Below are positions 34,303 to 42,918 of a stretch of DNA of 64,000 nucleotides, piece by piece (positions within the stretch are counted from its first letter, which is position 1; each line of letters begins with the position of its first letter). Below the pieces are notes generated by a model. The model ran no database searches, was not told the origin of the DNA, and was given only the letters and a program-made list of their open reading frames with translations. The position numbers and the translations under genes are program-made. Origin of the DNA: Neorhizobium tomejilense (GTDB lineage: Bacteria; Pseudomonadota; Alphaproteobacteria; Rhizobiales; Rhizobiaceae); the NCBI GenBank assembly GCA_002968845.1, contig PVBG01000004.1, positions 1 to 64,000 on the forward strand, read 5' to 3'.

Positions 34303-36201
34303 ATGCTTTCGAGAAGGACGTTTATGTGGCTCGCGGGGACCTTTCTCGCGACCAGGCCGGCGCTTGGGCAAGTGCCGAGTAACGATTTGCCCCGAGAACA
34401 GCTGCTGATTCTCGAAAACCCGGAAGGGACGATCAAAAACGCCGGATGGTTCAACATCTGGGCCATCAACGCCGGCGGTCAATCGACGGGTCTCCATCAG
34501 AACGTGATGGACACTTTCTGGTACATCGACCCCGATCACGGCATCGACGGCGTCTGGGACAATTCCCTTGCGACCGAAAAGCCGATCTATAACAAGAATT
34601 TCACGGAGATGACCGTGAAGCTCCGCTCCGGCGTCTTCTGGAGCGACGGCATCGAGTTCACCGCGGACGACGTGGTGTTCACCATCGAGACCCACATGAA
34701 GACCAGCGGCCTGCGCTGGAGTGCACCGGTCCAGATCAACGTCGCGGCGATCGAGAAGAAGAGCCCGACGGAAGTGCTCTTCAAACTCAAAAAGCCCAAT
34801 TCACGCTTCCATGCGCTGTTTACGGTTCGCTGGAACGCCATGTGGATGATGCCGAAGCACGTGTTTGAGAAGGTCGGCGACGTTCTCAAGTTCGACTTCA
34901 ACCCGCCGGTTGGGCTGGGTGCCTATACGCTCCACAATTTCGACCGCGGCGGCAAGTGGTTCATCTGGAAGAAACGCGAGGATTGGAAGCGTACCTCGGT
35001 CGCCCGGTTCGGCGAACCCGGCCCCGGTTACCTCGCCTATATTGATCCGGGACCGCCCGAAAAGCGGGTTATCGAGCAGCTCAATCATCGTCTCGACGTC
35101 ATCCATGACCTGTCCCCCGAGGGCATGTTCACGCTCGCCAAGGACTCGCCCTCGTCGGTCAGCTGGTTCAAGGGGTTCCCCTATGCACATCCTGATCCGA
35201 CATTGCCTTCGGTCATCTTCAACAATCGGCTGGAAAAATTCCAGAACAAGGACGTCCGCTGGGCGCTGGCGCTGCTGATCGACATCAAGGCCGTCAGCAT
35301 GGCCTCCTATCGCGGCGCAGCCACCATCTCGGCGATCGGGGTGCCGCCCACCGGACTTTATCCGAAATACTATTTCGCACCCATGGAGCAGTGGCTGACT
35401 GGTTTCGAACTCGACACGGGCAAGCGGAAGATCAAGCCCTACGATCCGACGATCGGCAAACAGATCGCAGAAATGCTGCGTCCGTCCCTCAAGGACCAGA
35501 TACCAACGGACCCGGCAGATATTGCGACCGCGTTTGGCAGGGGATGGTGGAAACCTGATCCGGAGGCGGCAACCGAACTTCTCCAGAAAGCCGGCTTCAC
35601 CAAACAGGGGGACCGCTGGTTTCAACCGAACGGGCAACCGTTCTCGGTGAAGGTCATGGTCGAAGGCGATCTCCGGCCGGTCATGACGCGCGCCGGATCG
35701 ATCATCGCGCAACAATGGCGGCGTTTCGGCATCGATGCGAATATCGACGTCGCCCAGGGAACGATGCTTGACCGGCGAGGCGTCGGCGACTTCGACACCT
35801 TCATAGGCTGGAGCGTCGAGACCTGGGGTGGTCACCCTGACCTGTCGTTCTTCCTCGACAGCTGGCATTCCCAGTTTGTTGTCGATGTCGGCAAGGTGCA
35901 ACCGCCGAGAAACTGGCAACGTTGGAAGGAACCGAGGCTGGACAAGATCATCGAGGAGATCCGCACGATCGATTTCGACGATCCCCGTGGGGTCGAGCTT
36001 GGTCTCGACTATCTGAAGCTGGCCGCGGAAGAAATGCCGATCATTCCGCTCATGGCTTACAACGTCTTCGCGACCATGGACACGACCTACTGGACCGGTT
36101 TCCCGAGCCTCGCAACGAAGCCATACACGAACCCGGTCGCCAACTGGGGCAACACTAAATACATGATGGTCAATTTGAAGCCGACCAAGCCGGCAAAGTG
36201 A
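34303..36201 (+). CDS. ABC transporter substrate-binding protein, peptide/oligosaccharide type
   Basis: The 632-residue protein is a family 5 (DppA/OppA-like) binding protein with a twin-arginine type signal (SRRTFMWLAGTFLATRPALG). Family segments include MTVKLRSGVFWSDGIEFTADDVVFTIE (about 104-130) and FNNRLEKFQNKDVRWALALLID (about 306-328). Members of this family also bind oligosaccharides in soil bacteria and thermophiles. The operon ends in a GH51 alpha-L-arabinofuranosidase and is faced by an ArsR-family regulator, so the ligand is probably an arabinose-containing oligosaccharide rather than a peptide. That reading is inference. Confidence 0.9.
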   Translation: MLSRRTFMWLAGTFLATRPALGQVPSNDLPREQLLILENPEGTIKNAGWFNIWAINAGGQSTGLHQNVMDTFWYIDPDHGIDGVWDNSLATEKPIYNKNFTEMTVKLRSGVFWSDGIEFTADDVVFTIETHMKTSGLRWSAPVQINVAAIEKKSPTEVLFKLKKPNSRFHALFTVRWNAMWMMPKHVFEKVGDVLKFDFNPPVGLGAYTLHNFDRGGKWFIWKKREDWKRTSVARFGEPGPGYLAYIDPGPPEKRVIEQLNHRLDVIHDLSPEGMFTLAKDSPSSVSWFKGFPYAHPDPTLPSVIFNNRLEKFQNKDVRWALALLIDIKAVSMASYRGAATISAIGVPPTGLYPKYYFAPMEQWLTGFELDTGKRKIKPYDPTIGKQIAEMLRPSLKDQIPTDPADIATAFGRGWWKPDPEAATELLQKAGFTKQGDRWFQPNGQPFSVKVMVEGDLRPVMTRAGSIIAQQWRRFGIDANIDVAQGTMLDRRGVGDFDTFIGWSVETWGGHPDLSFFLDSWHSQFVVDVGKVQPPRNWQRWKEPRLDKIIEEIRTIDFDDPRGVELGLDYLKLAAEEMPIIPLMAYNVFATMDTTYWTGFPSLATKPYTNPVANWGNTKYMMVNLKPTKPAK

Positions 36202-36208
36202 GAAACTG

Positions 36209-36237
36209 CCGCCCGGAGCCTCCAAGGCACCGGGCGG
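36209..36237 (+). terminator. Intercistronic hairpin after the binding protein gene
   Basis: CCGCCCGG and CCGGGCGG form an 8-bp stem around a 13-nt loop in the 64-bp gap before the permease gene. There is no T run. Such hairpins often protect the upstream message so that the binding protein is made in excess. Confidence 0.45.
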
Positions 36238-36265
36238 AGACCTCATCCCGAAATACGAGGCATCA

Positions 36266-37273
36266 ATGCGATCCTACGCCATCTACGTGGCCAAGCGCGT
36301 CCTGCAGTTCGCGCTGGTCGTTTTCGTCGGCATCAGCATCACGTTTCTGATCACGCATCTTACGCCGATAGATCCGGTCGAGCATGCCGTCGCACAAGTG
36401 AGCACATTTGGCTTTTCCAGCCCCGAATCCATCGAGCTTCTTCGGCAGTCCCTCAAGGAACTCTACGGCGTCGGAGACAATCTGTGGGAGGAGTATCTGA
36501 TTTTCTGGCGTCGACTTGCCATGCTCGACTTCGGCCCCTCACTGTCGGCATTTCCGACGCCCGTGAGTGAACTGATCGGGAGAGCCATTCCCTGGACGAT
36601 TGGTCTCCTGACAGTGTCCACCATATTGAGTTGGTTTATTGGCAATATCCTTGGCGGACTGGCGGGCTACTACAGCCGCAATCGAATCCTCCGGATCCTT
36701 GGCATGATCATGATGGGGCTCCATCCGGTGCCCTATTACATTGTTGCCTTCGTCCTGTTGATCGTCTTCACATTCCTCCTGCCGATCCTGCCGAGCAGCG
36801 GCGGCTATGAGATGAACCTTGCGACCGGCTGGACGCCACAATTCGCGGGCAGCGCGCTGTTGCACTCCATTCTGCCATCGCTTTCCCTCATCCTTGTCGG
36901 TGTCGGCAGCTGGTTCATGGGAATGCGGGCGCTGGTCTCGAATATCGTTACCGACGACTATGTCACCTACGCTGCACTCGCCGGCGTGCCGGACAAAAAA
37001 CTCGTAACGTCCTACGTCATGCGCAACGCCTTCCTGCCGCAGATCACCGGCCTTGCAATGTCGATCGGCGCCATATTCAACGGCGCGGTGATCACCGAAC
37101 AGGTTTTCGGCTACCCGGGCATCGGCCGCCTCCTGGTCGAGGCAGTTCATGCAGCAGATTATTCGCTCGTTCTGGGGATCACGTCGATTGCCATCATCGC
37201 GGTCTCGGCAGCCGTCTTCATCATCGACATCATCTATCCCCTGATCGACCCGCGCGTACAGGTGACCCAATGA
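36266..37273 (+). CDS. ABC transporter permease, DppB/OppB type
   Basis: The 335-residue membrane protein starts with the family N-terminus (YVAKRVLQFALVVFVGISITFLITHLTPIDP) and has the coupling loop ALVSNIVTDDYVTYAALAGVPDKKLVTSYVMRNAFLPQ, followed by EQVFGYPGIGRLLVEAVHAADY. It forms one half of the membrane channel. Its stop overlaps the next permease start by 4 nt (ATGA). Confidence 0.92.
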   Translation: MRSYAIYVAKRVLQFALVVFVGISITFLITHLTPIDPVEHAVAQVSTFGFSSPESIELLRQSLKELYGVGDNLWEEYLIFWRRLAMLDFGPSLSAFPTPVSELIGRAIPWTIGLLTVSTILSWFIGNILGGLAGYYSRNRILRILGMIMMGLHPVPYYIVAFVLLIVFTFLLPILPSSGGYEMNLATGWTPQFAGSALLHSILPSLSLILVGVGSWFMGMRALVSNIVTDDYVTYAALAGVPDKKLVTSYVMRNAFLPQITGLAMSIGAIFNGAVITEQVFGYPGIGRLLVEAVHAADYSLVLGITSIAIIAVSAAVFIIDIIYPLIDPRVQVTQ

Positions 37274-38130
37274 TTGCCGTCCTGAGAGACCTGTTCCGCT
37301 ATAACGGCGAGTTCGCGATCGGATGCATGATCATGGCGATCATCCTCGGCATCGCCGCTGCCTCCTTCTTCTCCCCCTACGAGCCGATCGACTCCTACCT
37401 TGTGGCCTTGGATGCGCCACCGTCGCTGGAATATGTATTCGGCACCAATTCGCGCGGTCAGGACATTTTCTGGCAATTGACCTTTGCGATTCGCAATACC
37501 CTCGCCTTCGGCTTCATCGTGGCGCTCATCAGCCGGATACTCTCCCTGGTGATCGGGCTGATCTCCGGTTATATGGGCGGAATCGTCGACCGCATCCTGA
37601 TGTCGATCAACGATACGTTTATTGTCATTCCGCTCTTCCCGCTTCTGGTCCTGCTCTATTTCGTATTGCGGGACGACATGACCTGGTTCGTGCTTGCGCT
37701 CGTCATGGCGGGCCTCGGATGGGCCTATGATGCGCGGCTTATTCGATCGGTGATGATCAGCCTCAGAACCCGTGAATTCACCAACACCAGCGTTTTCTCC
37801 GGCATGTCCATGCCGAGGATCGTCACGCAGGAACATCTACCCTATGTGCTGCCGATCGTCTTCTCGACATTCATGAACAACATGAACTGGTCGATCGGGC
37901 TCGAAGTCACGCTTGCTGTCCTGGGGTTTACAGATGTCGACACCCCTACCATCGGCGGCATGATCTTCTGGGCCAACCAGCACAGCGCAATGGTGTCCGG
38001 AGTCTGGTGGTGGTACTTCTTTCCCACCCTCTTCGTGACGTTGACGTTCATCGGGCTCTTCCTGCTGGCCATCTCGATGAATGAATATATCGATCCGCGA
38101 AGCCGGCTCGATCGGATGGGGAATTCCTGA
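37270..38130 (+). CDS. ABC transporter permease, DppC/OppC type
   Basis: The 286-residue protein is the second permease. It has an N-terminal membrane anchor (FAIGCMIMAIILGIAAASFF), FGTNSRGQDIFWQLTFAIRNTLAFGFIVALIS, and a loop with LIRSVMISLRTREFTNTSVFSGMSMPRIVTQEHLPYVLP. The last base of its stop is the first base of the next start codon (TGATG). Confidence 0.92.
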   Translation: MIAVLRDLFRYNGEFAIGCMIMAIILGIAAASFFSPYEPIDSYLVALDAPPSLEYVFGTNSRGQDIFWQLTFAIRNTLAFGFIVALISRILSLVIGLISGYMGGIVDRILMSINDTFIVIPLFPLLVLLYFVLRDDMTWFVLALVMAGLGWAYDARLIRSVMISLRTREFTNTSVFSGMSMPRIVTQEHLPYVLPIVFSTFMNNMNWSIGLEVTLAVLGFTDVDTPTIGGMIFWANQHSAMVSGVWWWYFFPTLFVTLTFIGLFLLAISMNEYIDPRSRLDRMGNS

Positions 38131-39197
38131 TGACGCAAATCTCAGCCTCAGCCGGCCGCGAGCACGCCCACGTTCTGGAAACGAGCGATCTTCGCGCCTA
38201 CTACCGGATGAAATATTTCGGGATCGACCGCGAGGTAAGGGCTGTCGACGGGATCTCGATGCATGTGCGCAAGCACGAGATCTATGGCATTGCAGGCGAA
38301 TCCAGCTGCGGCAAAACCACATTCATCAAAGCGATCGCGGCTGCGATCAGGCCTCCGTTGGAAATTGTCGGCGGTCAGGTGAACTACAGCTTCATCGACG
38401 ATGATCTCTATGCGTTGCCCCCGGCACGACGCACGGCCATACGCTGGCGGCACCTCTCCTACATCCTGCAAGGCTCGATGAACGTGCTCAATCCCGTTCG
38501 TCGCATTCACAAAACGTTCGAGGATTTCGCCTTCCGGCACATGCATTTGCCACGCGCCGAATTCGACCAGGAGGTGCGCCGCCATCTGGAACGGCTGCGC
38601 CTTCCTGCTGAGATCCTCCGCTCCTATCCGCACGAACTCTCGGGCGGGATGCGACAGCGCGTTTGCATCGCGCTCGCAACGCTTTGCAAGCCGGAGTTCA
38701 TCATCGCCGACGAACCGACGACCGCGCTCGATGTTGTCGTCCAGAAAGACGTCCTGGCGATGATCCGGGAAACACAACATGAATTCGGATCGTCAATGAT
38801 CTTCGTGACCCACGACCTGACGGTTCATGCAAATATCGCTGACAGGCTCGGCATCATGTATGCCGGCCGGCTTGTCGAAGAAGGGCGAACCGCCGACGTT
38901 TTTGCCAACCCTTTGCATCCGTACACGGCCCATCTGATCGCCAGCCTGCCGACGCTCGGCGACAGGCATACACGCGACGGGCTTCACGGAACCCCGCCGA
39001 ACCTCGCCGATCCTCCAAAAGGATGCCGCTTCCATCCGCGATGTCCACTGGCGATGGAGATTTGTCGACATGAGAATCCCGCCCTTACCACCCTCGCCAA
39101 AGATCACAGGGTGGCATGTTTCGCAGCGAGCTCGGACGTCCTGCCGACACCTGATGGAAAACCAAACCGGCACGAGGAATTGGAGATAGAGCGATGA
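38130..39197 (+). CDS. ABC transporter ATP-binding protein, DppD/OppD type
   Basis: The 355-residue ATPase has Walker A GESSCGKTT, signature LSGGMRQR, Walker B FIIADEPTTALD and the C-terminal oligopeptide extension with the cysteine motif CRFHPRCPLAMEICRHENPAL. That extension is typical of OppD/DppD ATPases. It is coupled on both sides by start-stop overlaps. Confidence 0.92.
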   Translation: MTQISASAGREHAHVLETSDLRAYYRMKYFGIDREVRAVDGISMHVRKHEIYGIAGESSCGKTTFIKAIAAAIRPPLEIVGGQVNYSFIDDDLYALPPARRTAIRWRHLSYILQGSMNVLNPVRRIHKTFEDFAFRHMHLPRAEFDQEVRRHLERLRLPAEILRSYPHELSGGMRQRVCIALATLCKPEFIIADEPTTALDVVVQKDVLAMIRETQHEFGSSMIFVTHDLTVHANIADRLGIMYAGRLVEEGRTADVFANPLHPYTAHLIASLPTLGDRHTRDGLHGTPPNLADPPKGCRFHPRCPLAMEICRHENPALTTLAKDHRVACFAASSDVLPTPDGKPNRHEELEIER

Positions 39198-40090
39198 CGG
39201 CTCCTCTTCTGCATCTCGACGGCGTCACCAGGCTCTACAAACGAGGCGGCCTGCTTGGCCGTCAGGAATTCCGGGCCGTCGACAATGTATCATTCCGCCT
39301 GGAGGGCGATGAACCTCAGGTCTTCACGATCATCGGCGAATCCGGAAGCGGCAAGACGACACTTGCGAGGATGATCCTCAACATGGTCCGGCCAAGCGCG
39401 GGGACGATCTTCTTCAAGGGCGGCGACCTGGCTTCGATCCGTGGGACGGGAGCGCGGCGAAGATTCATGAAAGAGGTCCAGCCGATCTTCCAGAACCCCT
39501 TCGAAGCGTTCAATCCACTGAAACGCGTCGATCGCTATCTGTTCATGACGGCAAAAAATTTCACTGATGCCCGTTCACCCGCGCAGCTGGAAGCCGTTGC
39601 CGACAGGGCGCTGAACAACGTCGGCCTGTCGATTGCTGAAGTCCGCGGCCGGTTTCCCCATGAGCTCTCCGGAGGTCAGCTCCAGCGGGTGGCGATCGCC
39701 CGGGCACTGATCCCTGGCCCGTCGATGCTGGTCGCGGACGAGCCGGTGTCGATGGTCGATGCCTCGCTGAGAATGTCGATCGTCAATCTGTTTCGTGCCC
39801 TGCGCGATGATCTCAAGGTTTCGATCATCTACATCACGCACGATCTTGCGACGGCCTATTACGTGAGCGACAGGATCATCATCATGCGCAAGGGTGAAAT
39901 CGTCGAAAGCGGCGAGGCTCGCTCGGTCCTTGACAACCCCCAGCATCCGTATTCGCAACTCCTGAAGTCCGCCATCCTGTCTCCCGACCCGAACGGTCGC
40001 GGCGTGCTGACCGGCGACAGCGCCGCGTCCCAGCAAGCGCGCGCATCACCCCAGCCGTCGACCGAAGAGACAGAGCTGCAGCCGCATTAG
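39194..40090 (+). CDS. ABC transporter ATP-binding protein, DppF/OppF type
   Basis: The 298-residue ATPase has Walker A GESGSGKTT, a Q loop in VQPIFQNPFEAFNP, signature LSGGQLQR and Walker B MLVADEPVSMVD. It pairs with the preceding ATPase to drive the importer. Its C-terminus is somewhat shorter than OppF and ends in a Ser/Thr/Glu-rich tail. Confidence 0.92.
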   Translation: MTAPLLHLDGVTRLYKRGGLLGRQEFRAVDNVSFRLEGDEPQVFTIIGESGSGKTTLARMILNMVRPSAGTIFFKGGDLASIRGTGARRRFMKEVQPIFQNPFEAFNPLKRVDRYLFMTAKNFTDARSPAQLEAVADRALNNVGLSIAEVRGRFPHELSGGQLQRVAIARALIPGPSMLVADEPVSMVDASLRMSIVNLFRALRDDLKVSIIYITHDLATAYYVSDRIIIMRKGEIVESGEARSVLDNPQHPYSQLLKSAILSPDPNGRGVLTGDSAASQQARASPQPSTEETELQPH

Positions 40091-40132
40091 CGGCAAATTA
40101 CCCGTTTCCTGAAGCAAAGTGAGATTTGAGAG

Positions 40133-41683
40133 ATGATCAAGGCCCAAGCCCGGTTCGACCGGGACTTTATCATTGGTGAAACCGACAACCGTCTGTTCGG
40201 TGCATTCGTCGAACATCTTGGCCGCTGTGTCTATGGCGGCATTTTCGAACCTGGACATCCAACGGCTGACGAAAAGGGGTTCAGGCGGGATGTTCTGGAG
40301 CTCGTGCGCGAGCTCAATCCCACCATCATGCGCTACCCCGGCGGCAATTTCGTTTCCGGTTACAATTGGGAGGATGGCGTGGGGCCGGTCGAGCAGCGCC
40401 CACGCCGCCTCGACCTGGCATGGAAATCCGTCGACACCAATCATTTCGGAACCAACGAATTTATGGACTGGTGCCGAGTTGCCGGTATCGAACCGATGCT
40501 GGCTGTCAACCTCGGCACGCGCGGACCGGACGAAGCCCGCCATCTGCTTGAATATTGCAATCATCCTTCCGGAACCCACCTTTCCGAACTTCGCCAACAG
40601 CATGGCTGGGAGAAACCGCACGACATCAAATTCTGGTGCCTGGGCAACGAAATGGACGGCGGCTGGCAGATGGGAGCGAAAACGGCCGAAGAGTATGGTC
40701 GGATTGCCGCCGAGACGGCAAAGATGATGCGGATGACCGATCCGACGATCGAACTGGCGGCCTGCGGATCCTCCGGACGAAAAATGGCGACCTATGGCGA
40801 ATGGGAGAGGATCGTCCTCGAACACACGTTCGATCATGTCGAGTTCATATCGCTCCACACCTATCTCAACAATTATGCCGACGATACGCCTTCGTTCCTG
40901 GCAAGCCCCGACCTGATGGACAGCTTCATCGAAGAGGTGGTTTCGATTGCCGATGCTGTCGCGGCCCGACGTCGCTCCCGCAAGCGCATCATGCTGAGCT
41001 TCGACGAATGGAATGTCTGGTATCGCACCCGGCGCGGCGAACAGAACCGCGTCAAGGAAGGCTGGCCCGTCGCCCCACCGATACTGGAGGAGGAATACGA
41101 CATGCAGGATGCGCTTGCCTTCGGCGGCGCATGCATCTCGCTCCTCAATCACGCCGACCGCGTCAAGGCCGGATGCCTCGCCCAGCTTGTAAACGCTATC
41201 GCCCCCATCATGACGGAAACCGGTGGTCCGGCCTGGCGGCAGACGATCTTTTGGCCCTTCTCGGACTTCAGCAATCTTGGCAGGGGCAGCGTCCTCAGGA
41301 CCCGCGTCGATACGCCGACCTATGCCACTCGCTATTACGACCCCACGCACACGGAAGACCTGTACGACAAGATCGACGCCGTTCCTTACCTCAAGTTCTC
41401 GGCGGTGCATTCGGAGGAGAACAAGACGGTTACCCTCTTCATCCTGAACCGGCATCTTTCCGACGATATGCAGATTGACGTCGCGGCAACCGGCTTTGGC
41501 GGGCTGAAGCTGCAGCGAGCACATTCGCTGCATCACCATGACCTCAAGGCGAGCAACACCAAGAATGAACCGAACAAGGTGGCGCCTCACGATCTGAGGG
41601 AGATAGACGTGACGAGTGGCAGTGTCACGGTCACCGTCCCTCCGGCGTCATGGAGCGTCGTCCGGTTTGGCGCTTCCTTGTGA
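40133..41683 (+). CDS. Alpha-L-arabinofuranosidase, glycoside hydrolase family 51
   Basis: The 516-residue enzyme has the GH51 pattern: a (beta/alpha)8 barrel with RLFGAFVEHLGRCVYGGIFEP at the start, PTIMRYPGGNFVSGYNWEDGVGP, the acid/base Glu in FWCLGNEMDG and the nucleophile Glu in LSFDEWNVWY, then a C-terminal beta domain. It removes terminal L-arabinofuranose from arabinoxylan or arabinan oligosaccharides. There is no signal peptide, so it should act in the cytoplasm on oligosaccharides imported by the ABC system encoded just upstream (42-bp gap). Confidence 0.94.
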   Translation: MIKAQARFDRDFIIGETDNRLFGAFVEHLGRCVYGGIFEPGHPTADEKGFRRDVLELVRELNPTIMRYPGGNFVSGYNWEDGVGPVEQRPRRLDLAWKSVDTNHFGTNEFMDWCRVAGIEPMLAVNLGTRGPDEARHLLEYCNHPSGTHLSELRQQHGWEKPHDIKFWCLGNEMDGGWQMGAKTAEEYGRIAAETAKMMRMTDPTIELAACGSSGRKMATYGEWERIVLEHTFDHVEFISLHTYLNNYADDTPSFLASPDLMDSFIEEVVSIADAVAARRRSRKRIMLSFDEWNVWYRTRRGEQNRVKEGWPVAPPILEEEYDMQDALAFGGACISLLNHADRVKAGCLAQLVNAIAPIMTETGGPAWRQTIFWPFSDFSNLGRGSVLRTRVDTPTYATRYYDPTHTEDLYDKIDAVPYLKFSAVHSEENKTVTLFILNRHLSDDMQIDVAATGFGGLKLQRAHSLHHHDLKASNTKNEPNKVAPHDLREIDVTSGSVTVTVPPASWSVVRFGASL

Positions 41684-41723
41684 AACCGAAGTCGAGGACG
41701 GATTGCACCGGCCCTATCTGCCG

Positions 41724-42650
41724 TCAGGCAAGATAGAGCCGCATGATGATGTCCTGGTCGTAGTTGCCGAAACCGCGACCGAAGACGTTGATGCCCCCCG
41801 GATGGGGGGCATTTTCTTCTATGCCGATTTTCATCCGGATCGAGTGGTGCTCGGCCAAGCCGATGTCGTCGATTGTGACGTTGGAGATCGATACGCCGTC
41901 GATAAATGATCCCTGCCTGGTGACGCGCCAAGTCTTCAGCTTGCCGTATTGAGAACCTTCTAGCTTCCACCACTGTGGCGTGTAGACCCCACGCTTGTCG
42001 CCATAGTCACCGGGTGACGTCCAGGTCCCGATGCGATGTTCGTTGATCCACAGCGTTATGTCGGACGGCCAGTTGACGTTCGTGCCGGGCACTTCCGACG
42101 AGAGCTCCATCGAGAATTCGATCGCCTCGACCGCCGAGTTAACAAGCTTGGCATTGTTCGGAAATTTGTATTCGACATTGCCGCGGCCGAACCAGATCAA
42201 CGCTGCCTGCACCCGGCCGGGATCGAGAAAGAAATCGGGAACATCCAGCAGGCCGATGACACCTTCCGGCGAGCAAAGCCCGCATGGTGCAGAAACTTCG
42301 CAACTCGTGTAGAGCCCGAGAGGCATCGCGACCTCGATCTGGTTGTTTCTGGTCGCTTTTTCAGCGGTGTCGAAGCGAACGATGATCTCGTCGTATTTGG
42401 CGCTGCAAACCTTCTGATTGCCTTTGGTCGCCTTGACGGAAGAGGTCTCGATGAGGCCGGCCTCCTCCAGGGTCAGAATGTTCACGGCAACCGTCGACTG
42501 CGGCAGCGAGAGCGCCGCGCTGATCTCGTTGACGTTCAGCTTTCCCCGATCATGGAGAAGTTGAAGGATGTTGACCCGGATGGGTGACGCCAGGCCCTTG
42601 AGAACCAGGCTGCCGGTGTTGGCGGATATTGAGAGAAAATTCGGCTTCAT
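41724..42650 (-). CDS. ArsR-family transcriptional regulator with long C-terminal domain
   Basis: The 308-residue protein has an N-terminal winged helix (VLKGLASPIRVNILQLLHDRGKLNVNEISAALSLPQSTVAVNILTLEEAGLI, about 17-68) of ArsR type. The remaining 230 residues are far longer than in metal-sensing ArsR proteins; they contain a cysteine group (CEVSAPCGLC) and a beta-rich C-terminal part with RVTRQGSFIDGVSISNVTIDDIG, perhaps a sugar-sensing domain. The gene converges on the arabinofuranosidase gene. An inverted repeat before its own start matches the one before the transporter operon, so it probably controls both. Confidence 0.85.
   Translation of the reverse strand: MKPNFLSISANTGSLVLKGLASPIRVNILQLLHDRGKLNVNEISAALSLPQSTVAVNILTLEEAGLIETSSVKATKGNQKVCSAKYDEIIVRFDTAEKATRNNQIEVAMPLGLYTSCEVSAPCGLCSPEGVIGLLDVPDFFLDPGRVQAALIWFGRGNVEYKFPNNAKLVNSAVEAIEFSMELSSEVPGTNVNWPSDITLWINEHRIGTWTSPGDYGDKRGVYTPQWWKLEGSQYGKLKTWRVTRQGSFIDGVSISNVTIDDIGLAEHHSIRMKIGIEENAPHPGGINVFGRGFGNYDQDIIMRLYLA
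41791..41820 (+). terminator. Terminator of the arabinoside operon, inside the facing gene
   Basis: A 9-bp stem (ATGCCCCCC with GGGGGGCAT) closes a GGAT loop and is followed by TTTCTTCT on the plus strand, the usual form of a rho-independent terminator. It lies 107 bp after the arabinofuranosidase stop, within the 3' coding end of the convergent regulator gene. Confidence 0.65.
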
Positions 42651-42677
42651 ACTTCAGATCATGCCGTTGCCCTTCAT

Positions 42678-42700
42678 CTATATCAAGATTTTTGATTTAG
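42678..42700. promoter_or_regulatory. CTATATC-N9-GATTTAG inverted repeat before the regulator gene
   Basis: The site lies 27 bp upstream of the regulator ATG and differs from the perfect copy at 34188-34210 by one arm base while keeping the 9-nt spacer. This suggests autoregulation. The rest of the gap up to 42918 shows no gene. Confidence 0.6.
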
Positions 42701-42918
42701 TGAGAGCGAGTTTTCCGGTAACCGGGGTCGGCCGATCTGACCTTGTTTGGCCAGTATGGGCCGAAGCAAATTGATCGCACGTATCTTCAGCCGCGGCACT
42801 ATCGGTTCAGCCGCACCGCCGACATCAATGACAATATTCGGCAACATCATATAACAACTATAAACAATCACCCGCACCAAAGTCGCTTAAACCGTCTCCA
42901 GATTATTGATGGAGCGGC

